Part shown: piece after piece, positions 25,463-33,675 of the stretch
Layout of the letters: each line of letters begins with the position of its first letter
Position numbering within the stretch: position 1 is the first letter of the stretch
Source of the DNA: Paraburkholderia solisilvae
GTDB lineage: Bacteria > Pseudomonadota > Gammaproteobacteria > Burkholderiales > Burkholderiaceae
NCBI RefSeq assembly: GCF_902859875.1
Contig: NZ_CADIKF010000034.1
Coordinates: 1-64,000, forward strand
Reading direction: 5' to 3'
Length of the DNA stretch: 64,000 nt
Notes under the pieces: generated by a model
Database searches by the model: none
Told to the model about the DNA's origin: nothing
Seen by the model: only the letters and a program-made list of their open reading frames with translations
Translations under genes and position numbers: made by a program

Positions 25463-26403
25463 CGCACCGCTTCCTCGAACGTCAACCGATGCTCGCTGCC
25501 GTCGCGCGCCGCGAGCGTCACGCCGAGCCTGTCGACGCGCGCGACGTTTTCGCCGCCGACGCGTTGCCCTGCTTCGAGCGTCGCTTCGCCGTCGGGCGTT
25601 TCGACCAGCCCGAGTCCGCGCGCGAGATCGTACAGAAGGCCGACGAGGCGAAACCCGGCCGCGTCCGGCTCAGCCACGCGCGCCTCGGGTCGCAAAGGCC
25701 ACGAGAACGGGTCGTAGAACACGATGTCGTCATCGTCGTTCATGGTGATGTCGTCCGGGAACCCCGTTGCGAAATCATCGAGCGGACGAAGCGCGTCGAA
25801 CACGTTCAGGGTCGCGCTGACCGACAGCAGACCGCCTGCCGGCCCGTCGTTCGTCCGCTTGACCAGCAGTTCGCCCGGCACGATTAGCACCGGCAGACTC
25901 GGCAACGCTTGCACGAACGCGAGCAATTGCGAAAAGTCGGCGAGCGCCGTCATGCGCAACGGACGCGCCGCATCGCTCCCGGCACCGGTCACCGCGCCGG
26001 GCTCGAGCGTGAGCAGCGTCATGCCGCCACGCGCGGCCAGTTGCGACACGATGCGCACATCATCTGTCGATGCGCCGCTATCGGACGACCGCTCCGGGCT
26101 TGTCGAATGCGCGGAACCCGCCGCTGCGCGCAGCGCCGGCAGTTCGCTGAGCGCGCGCTGTGCGCGCTCGAAACGGCGCTGTGTGTCGTCGAACAACGCA
26201 TGCGCGGTTCGCGCGCCGGCAAGATCGGCTGCGACCCATGCATTTGCGCCGAGCGCGAACGTCACGAGCGCAATCAGACTCGCAACGAGCAACCGGCGTC
26301 GCACACGCCACGCATGCGACGGGACACGCAAACGCCCGGCCCGGCGCCGTGGCGTCATGCGCTGATTGATCGGACCGAAGCGGTCCGCGATAGCCATACT
26401 CAT
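25459..26403 (-). CDS. PilO-like and PilP-like domains in one protein, pilus alignment complex
   Basis: A 314-aa inner-membrane protein in the place where separate pilO and pilP genes are expected. Residues 38-57 form one membrane helix. Residues 60-205 resemble PilO: a coiled region then a compact domain with FSQLLAFVQALPSLPVL and LSVSATLNVFDAL. From about residue 228 the sequence looks like the globular part of PilP: FYDPFSWPLRPE, FRLVGLLYD, VETPDGEATLEAGQRVGGENVARV and a closing beta strand. It should link PilN/PilM to PilQ. Both ends overlap neighbours by 4 nt. The domain assignment is by eye. Confidence 0.75.
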   Translation of the reverse strand: MSMAIADRFGPINQRMTPRRRAGRLRVPSHAWRVRRRLLVASLIALVTFALGANAWVAADLAGARTAHALFDDTQRRFERAQRALSELPALRAAAGSAHSTSPERSSDSGASTDDVRIVSQLAARGGMTLLTLEPGAVTGAGSDAARPLRMTALADFSQLLAFVQALPSLPVLIVPGELLVKRTNDGPAGGLLSVSATLNVFDALRPLDDFATGFPDDITMNDDDDIVFYDPFSWPLRPEARVAEPDAAGFRLVGLLYDLARGLGLVETPDGEATLEAGQRVGGENVARVDRLGVTLAARDGSEHRLTFEEAVR

Positions 26404-27101
26404 TTCACACCTCGCATATTGCCGCTTTGAACCGGCCGCGCGTCGGCAGGCACAGGCCTGCGTGGCGTCGGTTCACGCGCACCATTCCAGGAAAGACGCG
26501 CCGAAAATTCGATCGCGCCGCTCGCGTTTTGCAAAGCGCCGCGCGCGGGGGTCGCCGCGCGGCGCAGGTCTTTCACTTCGGCATCCTTGACTCCACGTAT
26601 TGCGCCCAGGCGCTTCACCCATGCAGCGGGCGCGGCATGATCGCGCGCCGTTGCGAGCAGTTCCGTCTCGTGATCGCGCTGACGCAGTTGCAGCACCGCG
26701 ACCTGCTCGTCGCGCTCGCGGCTTAGCGCATCCAGCAGCGCCAGCAGATGCGCGAGCGGTTCGGAAAGCGTCGCCGCGCGCGCGATGCGCATGCGTGCGT
26801 CGTTGGCATCGCGCGTGAGCCGGGCATGTTCGGCGAGCGGCGCAGCCAGTTGCGCGAGCGAACGCTCGAATGACGTGCGTTGCGCGTCCAGCTTCATGCG
26901 ATCGACCGCCTGCCACGCGGCGAGCGCGAGTACCGCGACCGTGCCGGCCACCATCGCAGCGCACGCTACGACGACGCGACGCCGCCGTTCAGCGCGCGCG
27001 CTGCGCTGCCGGTGCGGCAGCAGATTGAACCCACCCAGCCACACCGGACGCACACGCCTCGGACGCACGGCCGCGCCGAAGCGCAACGTGGGGCACTTCA
27101 T
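26400..27101 (-). CDS. pilN: PilN-like pilus alignment protein
   Basis: A 233-aa bitopic inner-membrane protein. The short cytoplasmic N-terminus has GGFNLLPHR, the equivalent of the INLLPWR motif by which PilN binds PilM. A membrane helix (about residues 43-63) is followed by a coiled-coil stretch and a small periplasmic domain. The tail from about residue 205 is basic and Pro-rich. It overlaps pilM and the PilO/PilP gene by 4 nt each, indicating translational coupling. Confidence 0.85.
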   Translation of the reverse strand: MKCPTLRFGAAVRPRRVRPVWLGGFNLLPHRQRSARAERRRRVVVACAAMVAGTVAVLALAAWQAVDRMKLDAQRTSFERSLAQLAAPLAEHARLTRDANDARMRIARAATLSEPLAHLLALLDALSRERDEQVAVLQLRQRDHETELLATARDHAAPAAWVKRLGAIRGVKDAEVKDLRRAATPARGALQNASGAIEFSARLSWNGAREPTPRRPVPADARPVQSGNMRGVK

Positions 27102-28099
27102 TCGTAGACGCCGCGCACGGCGAGACCGAAGGCGACCGCACAGGCCGGATCGCGCAGCAGTTCGGACTCGTACGACTCATCGACCTGGCAAAGCAGCGCG
27201 CACTGGAACGGCAACACCGTGCAGCCCAGCACATCGCCGATGTCCGCCATCGACAACGAGACGCCATCGAGCAGGCCGACGTCGCCAGCAACGAACACCG
27301 ACGCGAGTTCACGGCCGCCACTGAGCTCACGCAACGCTTCGGCGAGACTGCCGTGCTCCGGCGCCGGATAGCGCATATAGGCGGCGATCTCGTCGTCGGT
27401 GATGCGCCAGCCGTAGACACCGTCACTGCCGATCCAGAGGGCCACGTATTCGTCGTTCATCTCGAGTTCGCTCGCCGCTGCATAGCGCATTGCCCGCAGC
27501 GCCGCATGCGGCTCGCCGTCGATCGCCGTCAACGAAATGCCGGCAATGGCCGCGCATTCGATGCGCGCTTCGAGATGCTGCCGCCCGGTGGCGGCGATCG
27601 TCACCTCGCCCTCGATAGGCGACGACTCGTCGATATACCAGTCGAACGCGAGCGCGTGCCGCTCGATGCCCGCAATACGCTCGATCTCGACCAGCACTGC
27701 GGGCTCGAGGGTGGCCAGCACGTTGCCGTTCGAGTATTGCAGCTTCGGCAGCGGCCCGAAGCGCCGCAGGTGCGGCGCAAGCCGCTCGAGCGGCACGTTT
27801 GCCGTCAACGTCGCGGAGCCTGGAACGGCCATCGCGCATTGCAACGAAAACAGGATGCGCTCCGTCGCAAGGCAATCGAACAGTTCGTTCAACGCTTGCG
27901 CGACCGCCTGCCGGTCCACGATCTCGGTGCCCGCCATCGCGCCGGGCCGCAGCGGCATCTGCGCAACGCAATCGACCCGTACCGGCCCATCGCCGCACAC
28001 GCGCCGGCTCAGCACTACGAGCCGCACCGCTTGCGGACTCACATCGATGCCAGCCGAGAACCGGCGCACCGCCATTTGCAATGAAGTTTTCAACGCCAT
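27098..28099 (-). CDS. pilM: PilM-like actin-fold protein of the pilus alignment complex
   Basis: A 333-aa cytoplasmic protein in the pilM/hofM position, first gene of pilMNOPQ. FSAGIDVSPQAVRLVVLSR near the N-terminus is a divergent phosphate-1 motif of the actin/FtsA fold; DWYIDESSPIEGE and VALWIGSDGVYGW correspond to later fold elements. Similarity to classical PilM is low, so ATP binding is uncertain. It has GGGAGG 5 nt before ATG. It is divergent from the PBP1A gene. Confidence 0.82.
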   Translation of the reverse strand: MALKTSLQMAVRRFSAGIDVSPQAVRLVVLSRRVCGDGPVRVDCVAQMPLRPGAMAGTEIVDRQAVAQALNELFDCLATERILFSLQCAMAVPGSATLTANVPLERLAPHLRRFGPLPKLQYSNGNVLATLEPAVLVEIERIAGIERHALAFDWYIDESSPIEGEVTIAATGRQHLEARIECAAIAGISLTAIDGEPHAALRAMRYAAASELEMNDEYVALWIGSDGVYGWRITDDEIAAYMRYPAPEHGSLAEALRELSGGRELASVFVAGDVGLLDGVSLSMADIGDVLGCTVLPFQCALLCQVDESYESELLRDPACAVAFGLAVRGVYE

Positions 28100-28354
28100 C
28101 TTGCCTCCCTTTCACCAACCCGCGAACAACCCATTCGAACGCGGACAACGGAAAGGATTGTGCTGAGACTGCGCGGTCTGCGAAATTCGGCCGAATGGCT
28201 AACGCGCGCCGAAGCAGTGTGCGGACGAGGCCGGAGGCGCTACAGTGATGTCATTCCGTGAGGCTGTTCTCATGAGCGCTTGCAGGCGTCCCTGGAGATG
28301 GGCGCCAGCGGTCGATGCAATGTAAGCGCATCGAAAGCTATGAGTGAGCACGGC
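28100..28354. other. Divergent region between pilM and the PBP1A gene
   Basis: No gene is seen in this stretch. It must hold the minus-strand promoter of the pil genes, which I cannot point to, and upstream elements for the plus-strand PBP1A promoter. Confidence 0.4.
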
Positions 28355-28360
28355 TATAAT
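28355..28360 (+). promoter_or_regulatory. Probable -10 box for the PBP1A gene
   Basis: TATAAT lies 25 nt before the chosen ATG at 28386. The region 17 nt upstream has no good -35. The resulting leader would be very short (about 18 nt). Confidence 0.5.
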
Positions 28361-28385
28361 CGCGGGACTGGTTTCTGGTGGTCAT

Positions 28386-30785
28386 ATGCAACAAACGTCG
28401 ACTCCTTCGTCTTCGCCGCCGGCGCCCCGCAAACGCAGGCGTCCGTTGTGGCTCACGCTTATTCTTGCTTTCGTAGGACTGATCGTCGCGGGCATCCTGT
28501 GCGTCGTGCTCGTGCTCGGCTATGCGCTGGTCGTCGCGACACCCAATCTGCCGTCGCTCGACGCGCTCACCGACTATCAACCGAAGGTGCCGCTGCGTAT
28601 CTACACGGCCGATCATGTGCTGATCGGCGAGTTCGGCGAGGAGCGCCGCGACATCGTCCATATTCGCGACGTGCCCGACAACCTCAAGAAAGCGGTGCTC
28701 GCGATCGAGGACGCGCGCTTTTACGATCACGGCGGCGTCGATCTGACCGGCATCGCGCGCGCGGGCTTCGTCGCGCTGACGAACGGGCACGCGACGCAGG
28801 GCGCGAGCACGATCACGATGCAGGTTGCGCGCAACTTCTTTCTGTCGAGCGAGAAGACGTACACGCGCAAGGTGTACGAAATGCTGCTCGCGTACAAGAT
28901 CGAATCGAAGCTGTCGAAGGATCAGATTCTCGAGGTCTACATGAATCAGATCTATCTCGGGCAGCGCGCCTACGGCTTTGCGAGTGCGGCGCGCGTGTAC
29001 TTCGGCAAGGATCTGAAAGACCTCACGCTTGCCGAATGCGCGATGCTCGCCGGTCTGCCGAAAGCGCCGTCCGCGTATAACCCGGTTGTCAACCCGAAGC
29101 GCGCAAAGGTGCGCCAGGAATACATCCTGCAACGGATGCTCGAGCTGCGCTACATCACGCAGCAGCAATATGACGACGCGGCGCGCCAGCCGCTCGTCGT
29201 CAAGGGCGCCGGCAAGGAATTCAGCGTGCACGCGGAGTACGTCGCCGAAATGGTCCGGCAGATGATGTATGCGCAGTACCGCGAAGAGGCGTACACGCGC
29301 GGCCTGAACGTGGTCACGACAATCGACTCCGCCGATCAGGACGTCGCCTATCGCGCGCTGCGCAAAGGCCTGATGGACTACGAGCGCCGGCACGGTTATC
29401 GCGGTCCGGAGGCGTTCATCGACTTGCCGAACGATGCGGACGATCGAGAACAGGCGATCGACGATGCGCTGCTCGAACATCCGGACAACGGTGAAATCTT
29501 CGCCGCGGTCGTCACGTCCGCGACCCCGAAGCAGGTGCAGGCCACGTTGATCGGCGGCAATTCCGTGACGATCAGCGACGGCGGATTGCGTTACGCCGCG
29601 TCCGCGCTGAACCCGCGCGCGCAGCCGAACCAGCGGATCCGTCCGGGCGCGATCATCCGTGTCGTGACGAACGACGACGGCGACTGGTCGATCACGCAAC
29701 TGCCGCAAGTGGAAGGCGCGTTTGTCTCGATCGTGCCGCAGGACGGCGCGATCCGCTCGCTGATCGGCGGCTTCGACTTCAACAAGAACAAGTTCAACCA
29801 TGTGACGCAGGCGTGGCGCCAGCCGGGTTCGAGTTTCAAGCCGTTCATCTATTCCGCGTCGCTCGAAAAGGGTCTCGGGCCGGCGACCGTCATCAACGAC
29901 GCGCCGCTCTTTTTCAGCGCCGCCGAGACCGGCGGCCAGGCGTGGGAGCCGAAGAACTATGGCGGTGGTTTCGACGGCCCGATGACCATGCGCACGGCGC
30001 TGCAAAAGTCGCGGAACCTCGTGTCGATCCGCATTCTGAACCAGATCGGCACGAAGTACGCGCAGCGGTACATCACGCAGTTCGGCTTTGATGCGGACCG
30101 TCATCCCGCGTACCTGCCAATGGCGCTCGGCGCGGGTCTCGTCACGCCGCTGCAAATGGCGGCCGCCTATTCGGTGTTCGCAAACGGCGGCTATCGGATC
30201 AATCCGTATCTGATCGCGGAAGTGACCGATCAGCGCGGCGCCGTCGTCGCGCATGCGCAGCCGCTCGTTGCCGGGCAAAGCGCACCGCACGCGATCGAGC
30301 CGCGCAATGCGTATGTGATGAACAGCCTGCTGCAAAGCGTAGCGCAACGCGGCACGGGCGCGAAATCGAATGTGTTGAAGCGCACCGACCTCGCGGGCAA
30401 GACCGGCACCACGAACGATTCACGCGACGCGTGGTTCGCCGGCTACCAGCACACGCTCACCGCGATCGCGTGGATCGGCTACGACAACCCGCGCAGCCTC
30501 GGCGACAAGGAGACCGGCGGCGGACTCGCGCTGCCGGTGTGGATCGACTACATGGCCCGTGCGCTCAAGGGCGTGCCCGAGTACAGGATGCCGATGCCGC
30601 AAGGTGTCGTCACGCTCGGCGACGAGCTGTATCTGGATGGCTTTACGCCGGGCAATGGTTTTGTCGCGGCGGTCGGCGTCACGCTACCGCAGCCGGGCGA
30701 GGAGGCGAGCGGAGCCGGCGTCGCGCCGGAACAGGTTGGCGAACAGGAGAAGCAGGACATCATGAACCTGTTCCGCGGGCATTAG
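28386..30785 (+). CDS. mrcA: Penicillin-binding protein 1A (bifunctional transglycosylase/transpeptidase)
   Basis: A 799-aa class A PBP that polymerises and cross-links peptidoglycan. It has a basic cytoplasmic N-terminus, one membrane helix (about residues 18-45), and a GT51 domain with IEDARFYDHGGVD, GASTITMQVARNFF and IYLGQRAYGFASAA. A PBP1A-type OB-like insert follows, and then the transpeptidase with SSFK (SxxK nucleophile), SRN and KTGTTNDSRDAWF. Start at 28386 gives the normal N-terminus; an in-frame ATG at 28344 precedes the -10 box. It is divergent from pilMNOPQ as in E. coli and Pseudomonas. Confidence 0.96.
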   Translation: MQQTSTPSSSPPAPRKRRRPLWLTLILAFVGLIVAGILCVVLVLGYALVVATPNLPSLDALTDYQPKVPLRIYTADHVLIGEFGEERRDIVHIRDVPDNLKKAVLAIEDARFYDHGGVDLTGIARAGFVALTNGHATQGASTITMQVARNFFLSSEKTYTRKVYEMLLAYKIESKLSKDQILEVYMNQIYLGQRAYGFASAARVYFGKDLKDLTLAECAMLAGLPKAPSAYNPVVNPKRAKVRQEYILQRMLELRYITQQQYDDAARQPLVVKGAGKEFSVHAEYVAEMVRQMMYAQYREEAYTRGLNVVTTIDSADQDVAYRALRKGLMDYERRHGYRGPEAFIDLPNDADDREQAIDDALLEHPDNGEIFAAVVTSATPKQVQATLIGGNSVTISDGGLRYAASALNPRAQPNQRIRPGAIIRVVTNDDGDWSITQLPQVEGAFVSIVPQDGAIRSLIGGFDFNKNKFNHVTQAWRQPGSSFKPFIYSASLEKGLGPATVINDAPLFFSAAETGGQAWEPKNYGGGFDGPMTMRTALQKSRNLVSIRILNQIGTKYAQRYITQFGFDADRHPAYLPMALGAGLVTPLQMAAAYSVFANGGYRINPYLIAEVTDQRGAVVAHAQPLVAGQSAPHAIEPRNAYVMNSLLQSVAQRGTGAKSNVLKRTDLAGKTGTTNDSRDAWFAGYQHTLTAIAWIGYDNPRSLGDKETGGGLALPVWIDYMARALKGVPEYRMPMPQGVVTLGDELYLDGFTPGNGFVAAVGVTLPQPGEEASGAGVAPEQVGEQEKQDIMNLFRGH

Positions 30786-30955
30786 CGGGGGCTGGTTGGT
30801 ACTGGCGGGGGCTGGCCGGGTGCTTGCAGCTGCTGGCGCGCATCAACAGGCTCTCCGGCGCGCCGCCGCCCCATTCCCGAACCATCGCCCATGCGTCGCA
30901 CAAGCGCCATTTTCAGAAGCCGATCACCGCGCAGCGCGACGCGCCACAACACCAT

Positions 30956-31273
30956 TCAAGGTGCAATGCGCACCGGCTCCCCTGCCTGCTGCGTCGCGTA
31001 GTCCGACAGTGCGGCGAAAAATTCCGTGCCGTTGCGTGTATCGCGCCATGCGTCATCGACGAAACGGAAGTGGTAGCCGCCCGATTTCGCGGCAATCCAG
31101 ATCTCGTGCATCGGCGGCTGCAGGTTCACAATAATCTTCGTCCCGTTCTCGAATTCGAGCGTCAGAACATTGCCGCTGCGCTCGAACTCGATATCGGCGT
31201 CGGAGTAGTCGAGTGCGCGCTCGACCGCCGTCAGCACGGCCTCGGCACGAGCCAGGTAATCAGTATCGGACAT
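30956..31273 (-). CDS. cyaY: Frataxin-like iron-binding protein CyaY
   Basis: A 105-aa frataxin fold protein. The acidic first helix (DYLARAEAVLTAVERALD, followed by DADIEFE), the strand LTLEFENGTKIIVN, and the conserved QPPMHEIWIAAKSGGYHF are all present. CyaY binds iron at the acidic ridge and modulates IscS during Fe-S cluster assembly. GGAG lies 8 nt before the ATG. Its start is only 36 nt from that of the divergent lptM, an arrangement also seen in other betaproteobacteria. Confidence 0.95.
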   Translation of the reverse strand: MSDTDYLARAEAVLTAVERALDYSDADIEFERSGNVLTLEFENGTKIIVNLQPPMHEIWIAAKSGGYHFRFVDDAWRDTRNGTEFFAALSDYATQQAGEPVRIAP

Positions 31274-31309
31274 GCTAAACTCCAGCGGATTCGTTATACA
31301 GGGACAGTT

Positions 31310-31630
31310 ATGCGAGCCGTTTTCCGGATGAGCGCGATTGTAGCGGCTTTGTCCATTCTCGCAGCGGGCACGCTTGCCGGCTGCGGGCAACGCGGTCCGC
31401 TTTATCTGCCTACCGTACCACCGCTGCCGCCCAAGCCGCCGCAAGAACAGACACAACCACCGTCGCCGGAAGACGTGAAACCGACGCCGGATACGGCATC
31501 ATCGAGCATTCCGGACACGTCGGGCGCCGCGCTGACGCTCTCGCCTGACGACTCGATGCAGATGCCCGCCAGCGGTTCCACCGTACCCAACCCGCAACAG
31601 CCCGCATCCGGCGTTCCTCAAGCTCAATAA
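31310..31630 (+). CDS. lptM: LptM (YifL-like) small lipoprotein
   Basis: A 106-aa lipoprotein precursor: signal with lipobox LAGC, then the LptM motif CGQRGPLYLP directly after the lipidated Cys. The remainder is a disordered Pro/Gln/Ser-rich tail, longer than in E. coli. LptM assists disulfide rearrangement and assembly of the LPS translocon LptD. It is 9 nt before lysA, so the two are probably cotranscribed. Confidence 0.9.
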   Translation: MRAVFRMSAIVAALSILAAGTLAGCGQRGPLYLPTVPPLPPKPPQEQTQPPSPEDVKPTPDTASSSIPDTSGAALTLSPDDSMQMPASGSTVPNPQQPASGVPQAQ

Positions 31631-31639
31631 GACCTTCGC

Positions 31640-32902
31640 ATGACTCGATCAGCTTTCGCCCACGTCGATGGCGTGCTGCACGCCGAACGCGTGTCCGCCG
31701 TGTCGCTCGCCGAGCGCTTCGGCACGCCGCTTTACGTCTACTCGCGCGCCGCGTTGACCGACGCGTGGCAAGCCTATGCGGGCGCATGCGCGGGCCGACG
31801 TGCGAGCGTTCACGTCGCCGTGAAGGCGAACAGCAATCTGGCGGTGCTCAATGTATTCGCGCGCATGAACGCGGGCTTCGACATCGTGTCGGGCGGCGAG
31901 CTGGCGCGCGTGCTGGCTGCGGGCGGCAAGGCGGAAAACACCGTGTTTTCGGGCGTCGGCAAGAGCGCCGCTGAAATGCGCGATGCGCTCGTGGCCGGCG
32001 TCAAATGCTTTAACGTCGAATCGATTCCGGAGCTCGACCGCCTGAACGAAGTCGCGGGTTCGATCGGCAAGCGGGCGCCGGTGTCGCTGCGCGTGAATCC
32101 GGATGTCGATGCGAAAACGCATCCGTACATCTCGACGGGGTTGAAGTCGAACAAGTTCGGCGTCGCATTCGACGATGCACGTGCAACCTATCGCGCGGCG
32201 GCCGCGATGCGGCACCTCGAAGTGATCGGCATCGATTGCCACATCGGCTCGCAGATCACCGAAGTCGCGCCGTATCTCGATGCGGTCGACCGGCTGCTCG
32301 AACTCGTCGCGCAGATCGAAGCGGACGGCGCGACCGTGCGCCATATCGACGTCGGCGGCGGTCTCGGCATCACGTACGACAACGAAACGCCACCCGATAT
32401 CGGCGTATTCGTGCGCACCGTGCTCGACCGGATCGACGCGCGTGGGCATGGGCACCGCGAAGTGTACTTCGAGCCGGGCCGGTCGCTGGTCGGCAACGCC
32501 GGCATTCTGTTGACGCGCGTCGAGTTTCTGAAGCCCGGCGCGGAAAAGAATTTCGTGATCGTCGACGCGGCGATGAACGACCTCGCGCGCCCCGCCATGT
32601 ACGAGGCGTATCACGCGATCGAGCCGGTGGTGATGCGCTCCGCGCCGCAACAGGTATACGACGTGGTCGGTCCGGTCTGCGAAAGCGGCGACTGGCTGGG
32701 CCGCGACCGGGCGCTGGCCGTCGAACCGGGCGATCTGCTCGCGGTCCGCTCGGCCGGTGCGTACGGTTTCGTGATGAGCTCGAACTACAACACGCGCCCG
32801 CGTGCGGCTGAAGTGATGGTCGACGGCGACAAGGTGCACCTGGTTCGCGCGCGGGAAGACGTGCAGCAGCTGTTTGCCGGCGAAGCGCGGCTACCGGACT
32901 GA
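31640..32902 (+). CDS. lysA: Diaminopimelate decarboxylase LysA
   Basis: A PLP enzyme (420 aa) that makes L-lysine from meso-diaminopimelate. The PLP lysine is in HVAVKANSN; IDCHIGSQ, DVGGGLGI, FEPGRSLVGNAG and the second active-site half VCESGDWLG are present. Length is normal. Its 3' end overlaps the convergent msrQ by 12 nt. Confidence 0.97.
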   Translation: MTRSAFAHVDGVLHAERVSAVSLAERFGTPLYVYSRAALTDAWQAYAGACAGRRASVHVAVKANSNLAVLNVFARMNAGFDIVSGGELARVLAAGGKAENTVFSGVGKSAAEMRDALVAGVKCFNVESIPELDRLNEVAGSIGKRAPVSLRVNPDVDAKTHPYISTGLKSNKFGVAFDDARATYRAAAAMRHLEVIGIDCHIGSQITEVAPYLDAVDRLLELVAQIEADGATVRHIDVGGGLGITYDNETPPDIGVFVRTVLDRIDARGHGHREVYFEPGRSLVGNAGILLTRVEFLKPGAEKNFVIVDAAMNDLARPAMYEAYHAIEPVVMRSAPQQVYDVVGPVCESGDWLGRDRALAVEPGDLLAVRSAGAYGFVMSSNYNTRPRAAEVMVDGDKVHLVRAREDVQQLFAGEARLPD

Positions 32903-33661
32903 CGCCGAAGAAGAGGCAGAGGCAGAGGCGTGCCGACGCCGCGCGGCCCGCTCGCGCGCCCACACGATCAGCCGCCAGCCGAGCAGCGCGATGACAATCG
33001 CACCGTAGATCTTCGGCAAGATCAGATCGTGCTTGCCGGCCTTCATCCACCAGAAGTGCAGAATCGCGAGCGTCGCGATCAGATAGATCGCGCGATGCAG
33101 CACCTGCCAGCGGCGGCCGAGCCGGCGCACCATCGCTTTCGGCGATGTCACGGCAAGCGGAATCAGCAGCACGAACGCGGCAAAGCCGACGGTGATGAAC
33201 GGCCGCTTGCCGATGTCCTTCAGAATTTCGGCGACGTCAAACCACTTGTCGAACCAGAAATACGTCGTGAAGTGCAGCGCGCCGTAAAAGAACGCATAGA
33301 GACCGAGCATCCGGCGAAACCGCAGCAACGCATTGACGCCGGTGAGCTTGCGTAACGGCGTGACGGCTAGCGTGATGCAAAGGAACACGAGCGTCCACAG
33401 TCCGGTCGAGCGCGTGATGAATTCGATCGGATTCGCGCCCAGCTGACCGGTAAAGCCGAACAGCACGAGCCGCCCGAGCGGATAGAGCGCCGCGATAAAC
33501 ACCGCGATCTTCACCGGCACGACCCAGCGCGCCCCGGCCGCCGCGGCAGGCCGTTTCGTCGCCGCAACGACGCCGGCCGCACCTGCGGCGCCGCCAGTCG
33601 CGGATGGCGACGAGCGCTGCGCGTTGCCGCCTCCGGGTACCGCTTGCGTGTCCGTTGCCAT
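32891..33661 (-). CDS. msrQ: MsrQ, haem-binding membrane subunit of the MsrPQ methionine sulfoxide reductase
   Basis: A 256-aa inner-membrane b-type haemoprotein that brings quinol electrons to periplasmic MsrP. About six membrane segments are visible, with haem-ligand candidate histidines in FFYGALHFTTYFWFD, RRWQVLHRAIYL and LAILHFWWMKAGKHD. The first 45 residues are a poorly conserved Ala/Gly-rich stretch; start at 33661 (MATDTQ). It follows msrP by 14 nt. The last residues, a Ser/Ala repeat, are encoded in the overlap with lysA. Confidence 0.93.
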   Translation of the reverse strand: MATDTQAVPGGGNAQRSSPSATGGAAGAAGVVAATKRPAAAAGARWVVPVKIAVFIAALYPLGRLVLFGFTGQLGANPIEFITRSTGLWTLVFLCITLAVTPLRKLTGVNALLRFRRMLGLYAFFYGALHFTTYFWFDKWFDVAEILKDIGKRPFITVGFAAFVLLIPLAVTSPKAMVRRLGRRWQVLHRAIYLIATLAILHFWWMKAGKHDLILPKIYGAIVIALLGWRLIVWARERAARRRHASASASSSASVR

Positions 33662-33675
33662 CTGCGTCTTCCCGC

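Noticed and set aside
28338..30347. A 669-codon minus-strand frame opposite the PBP1A gene
   Set aside because: Its composition is Arg/Asp/His-rich and the opposite strand encodes an intact PBP1A with all catalytic motifs.
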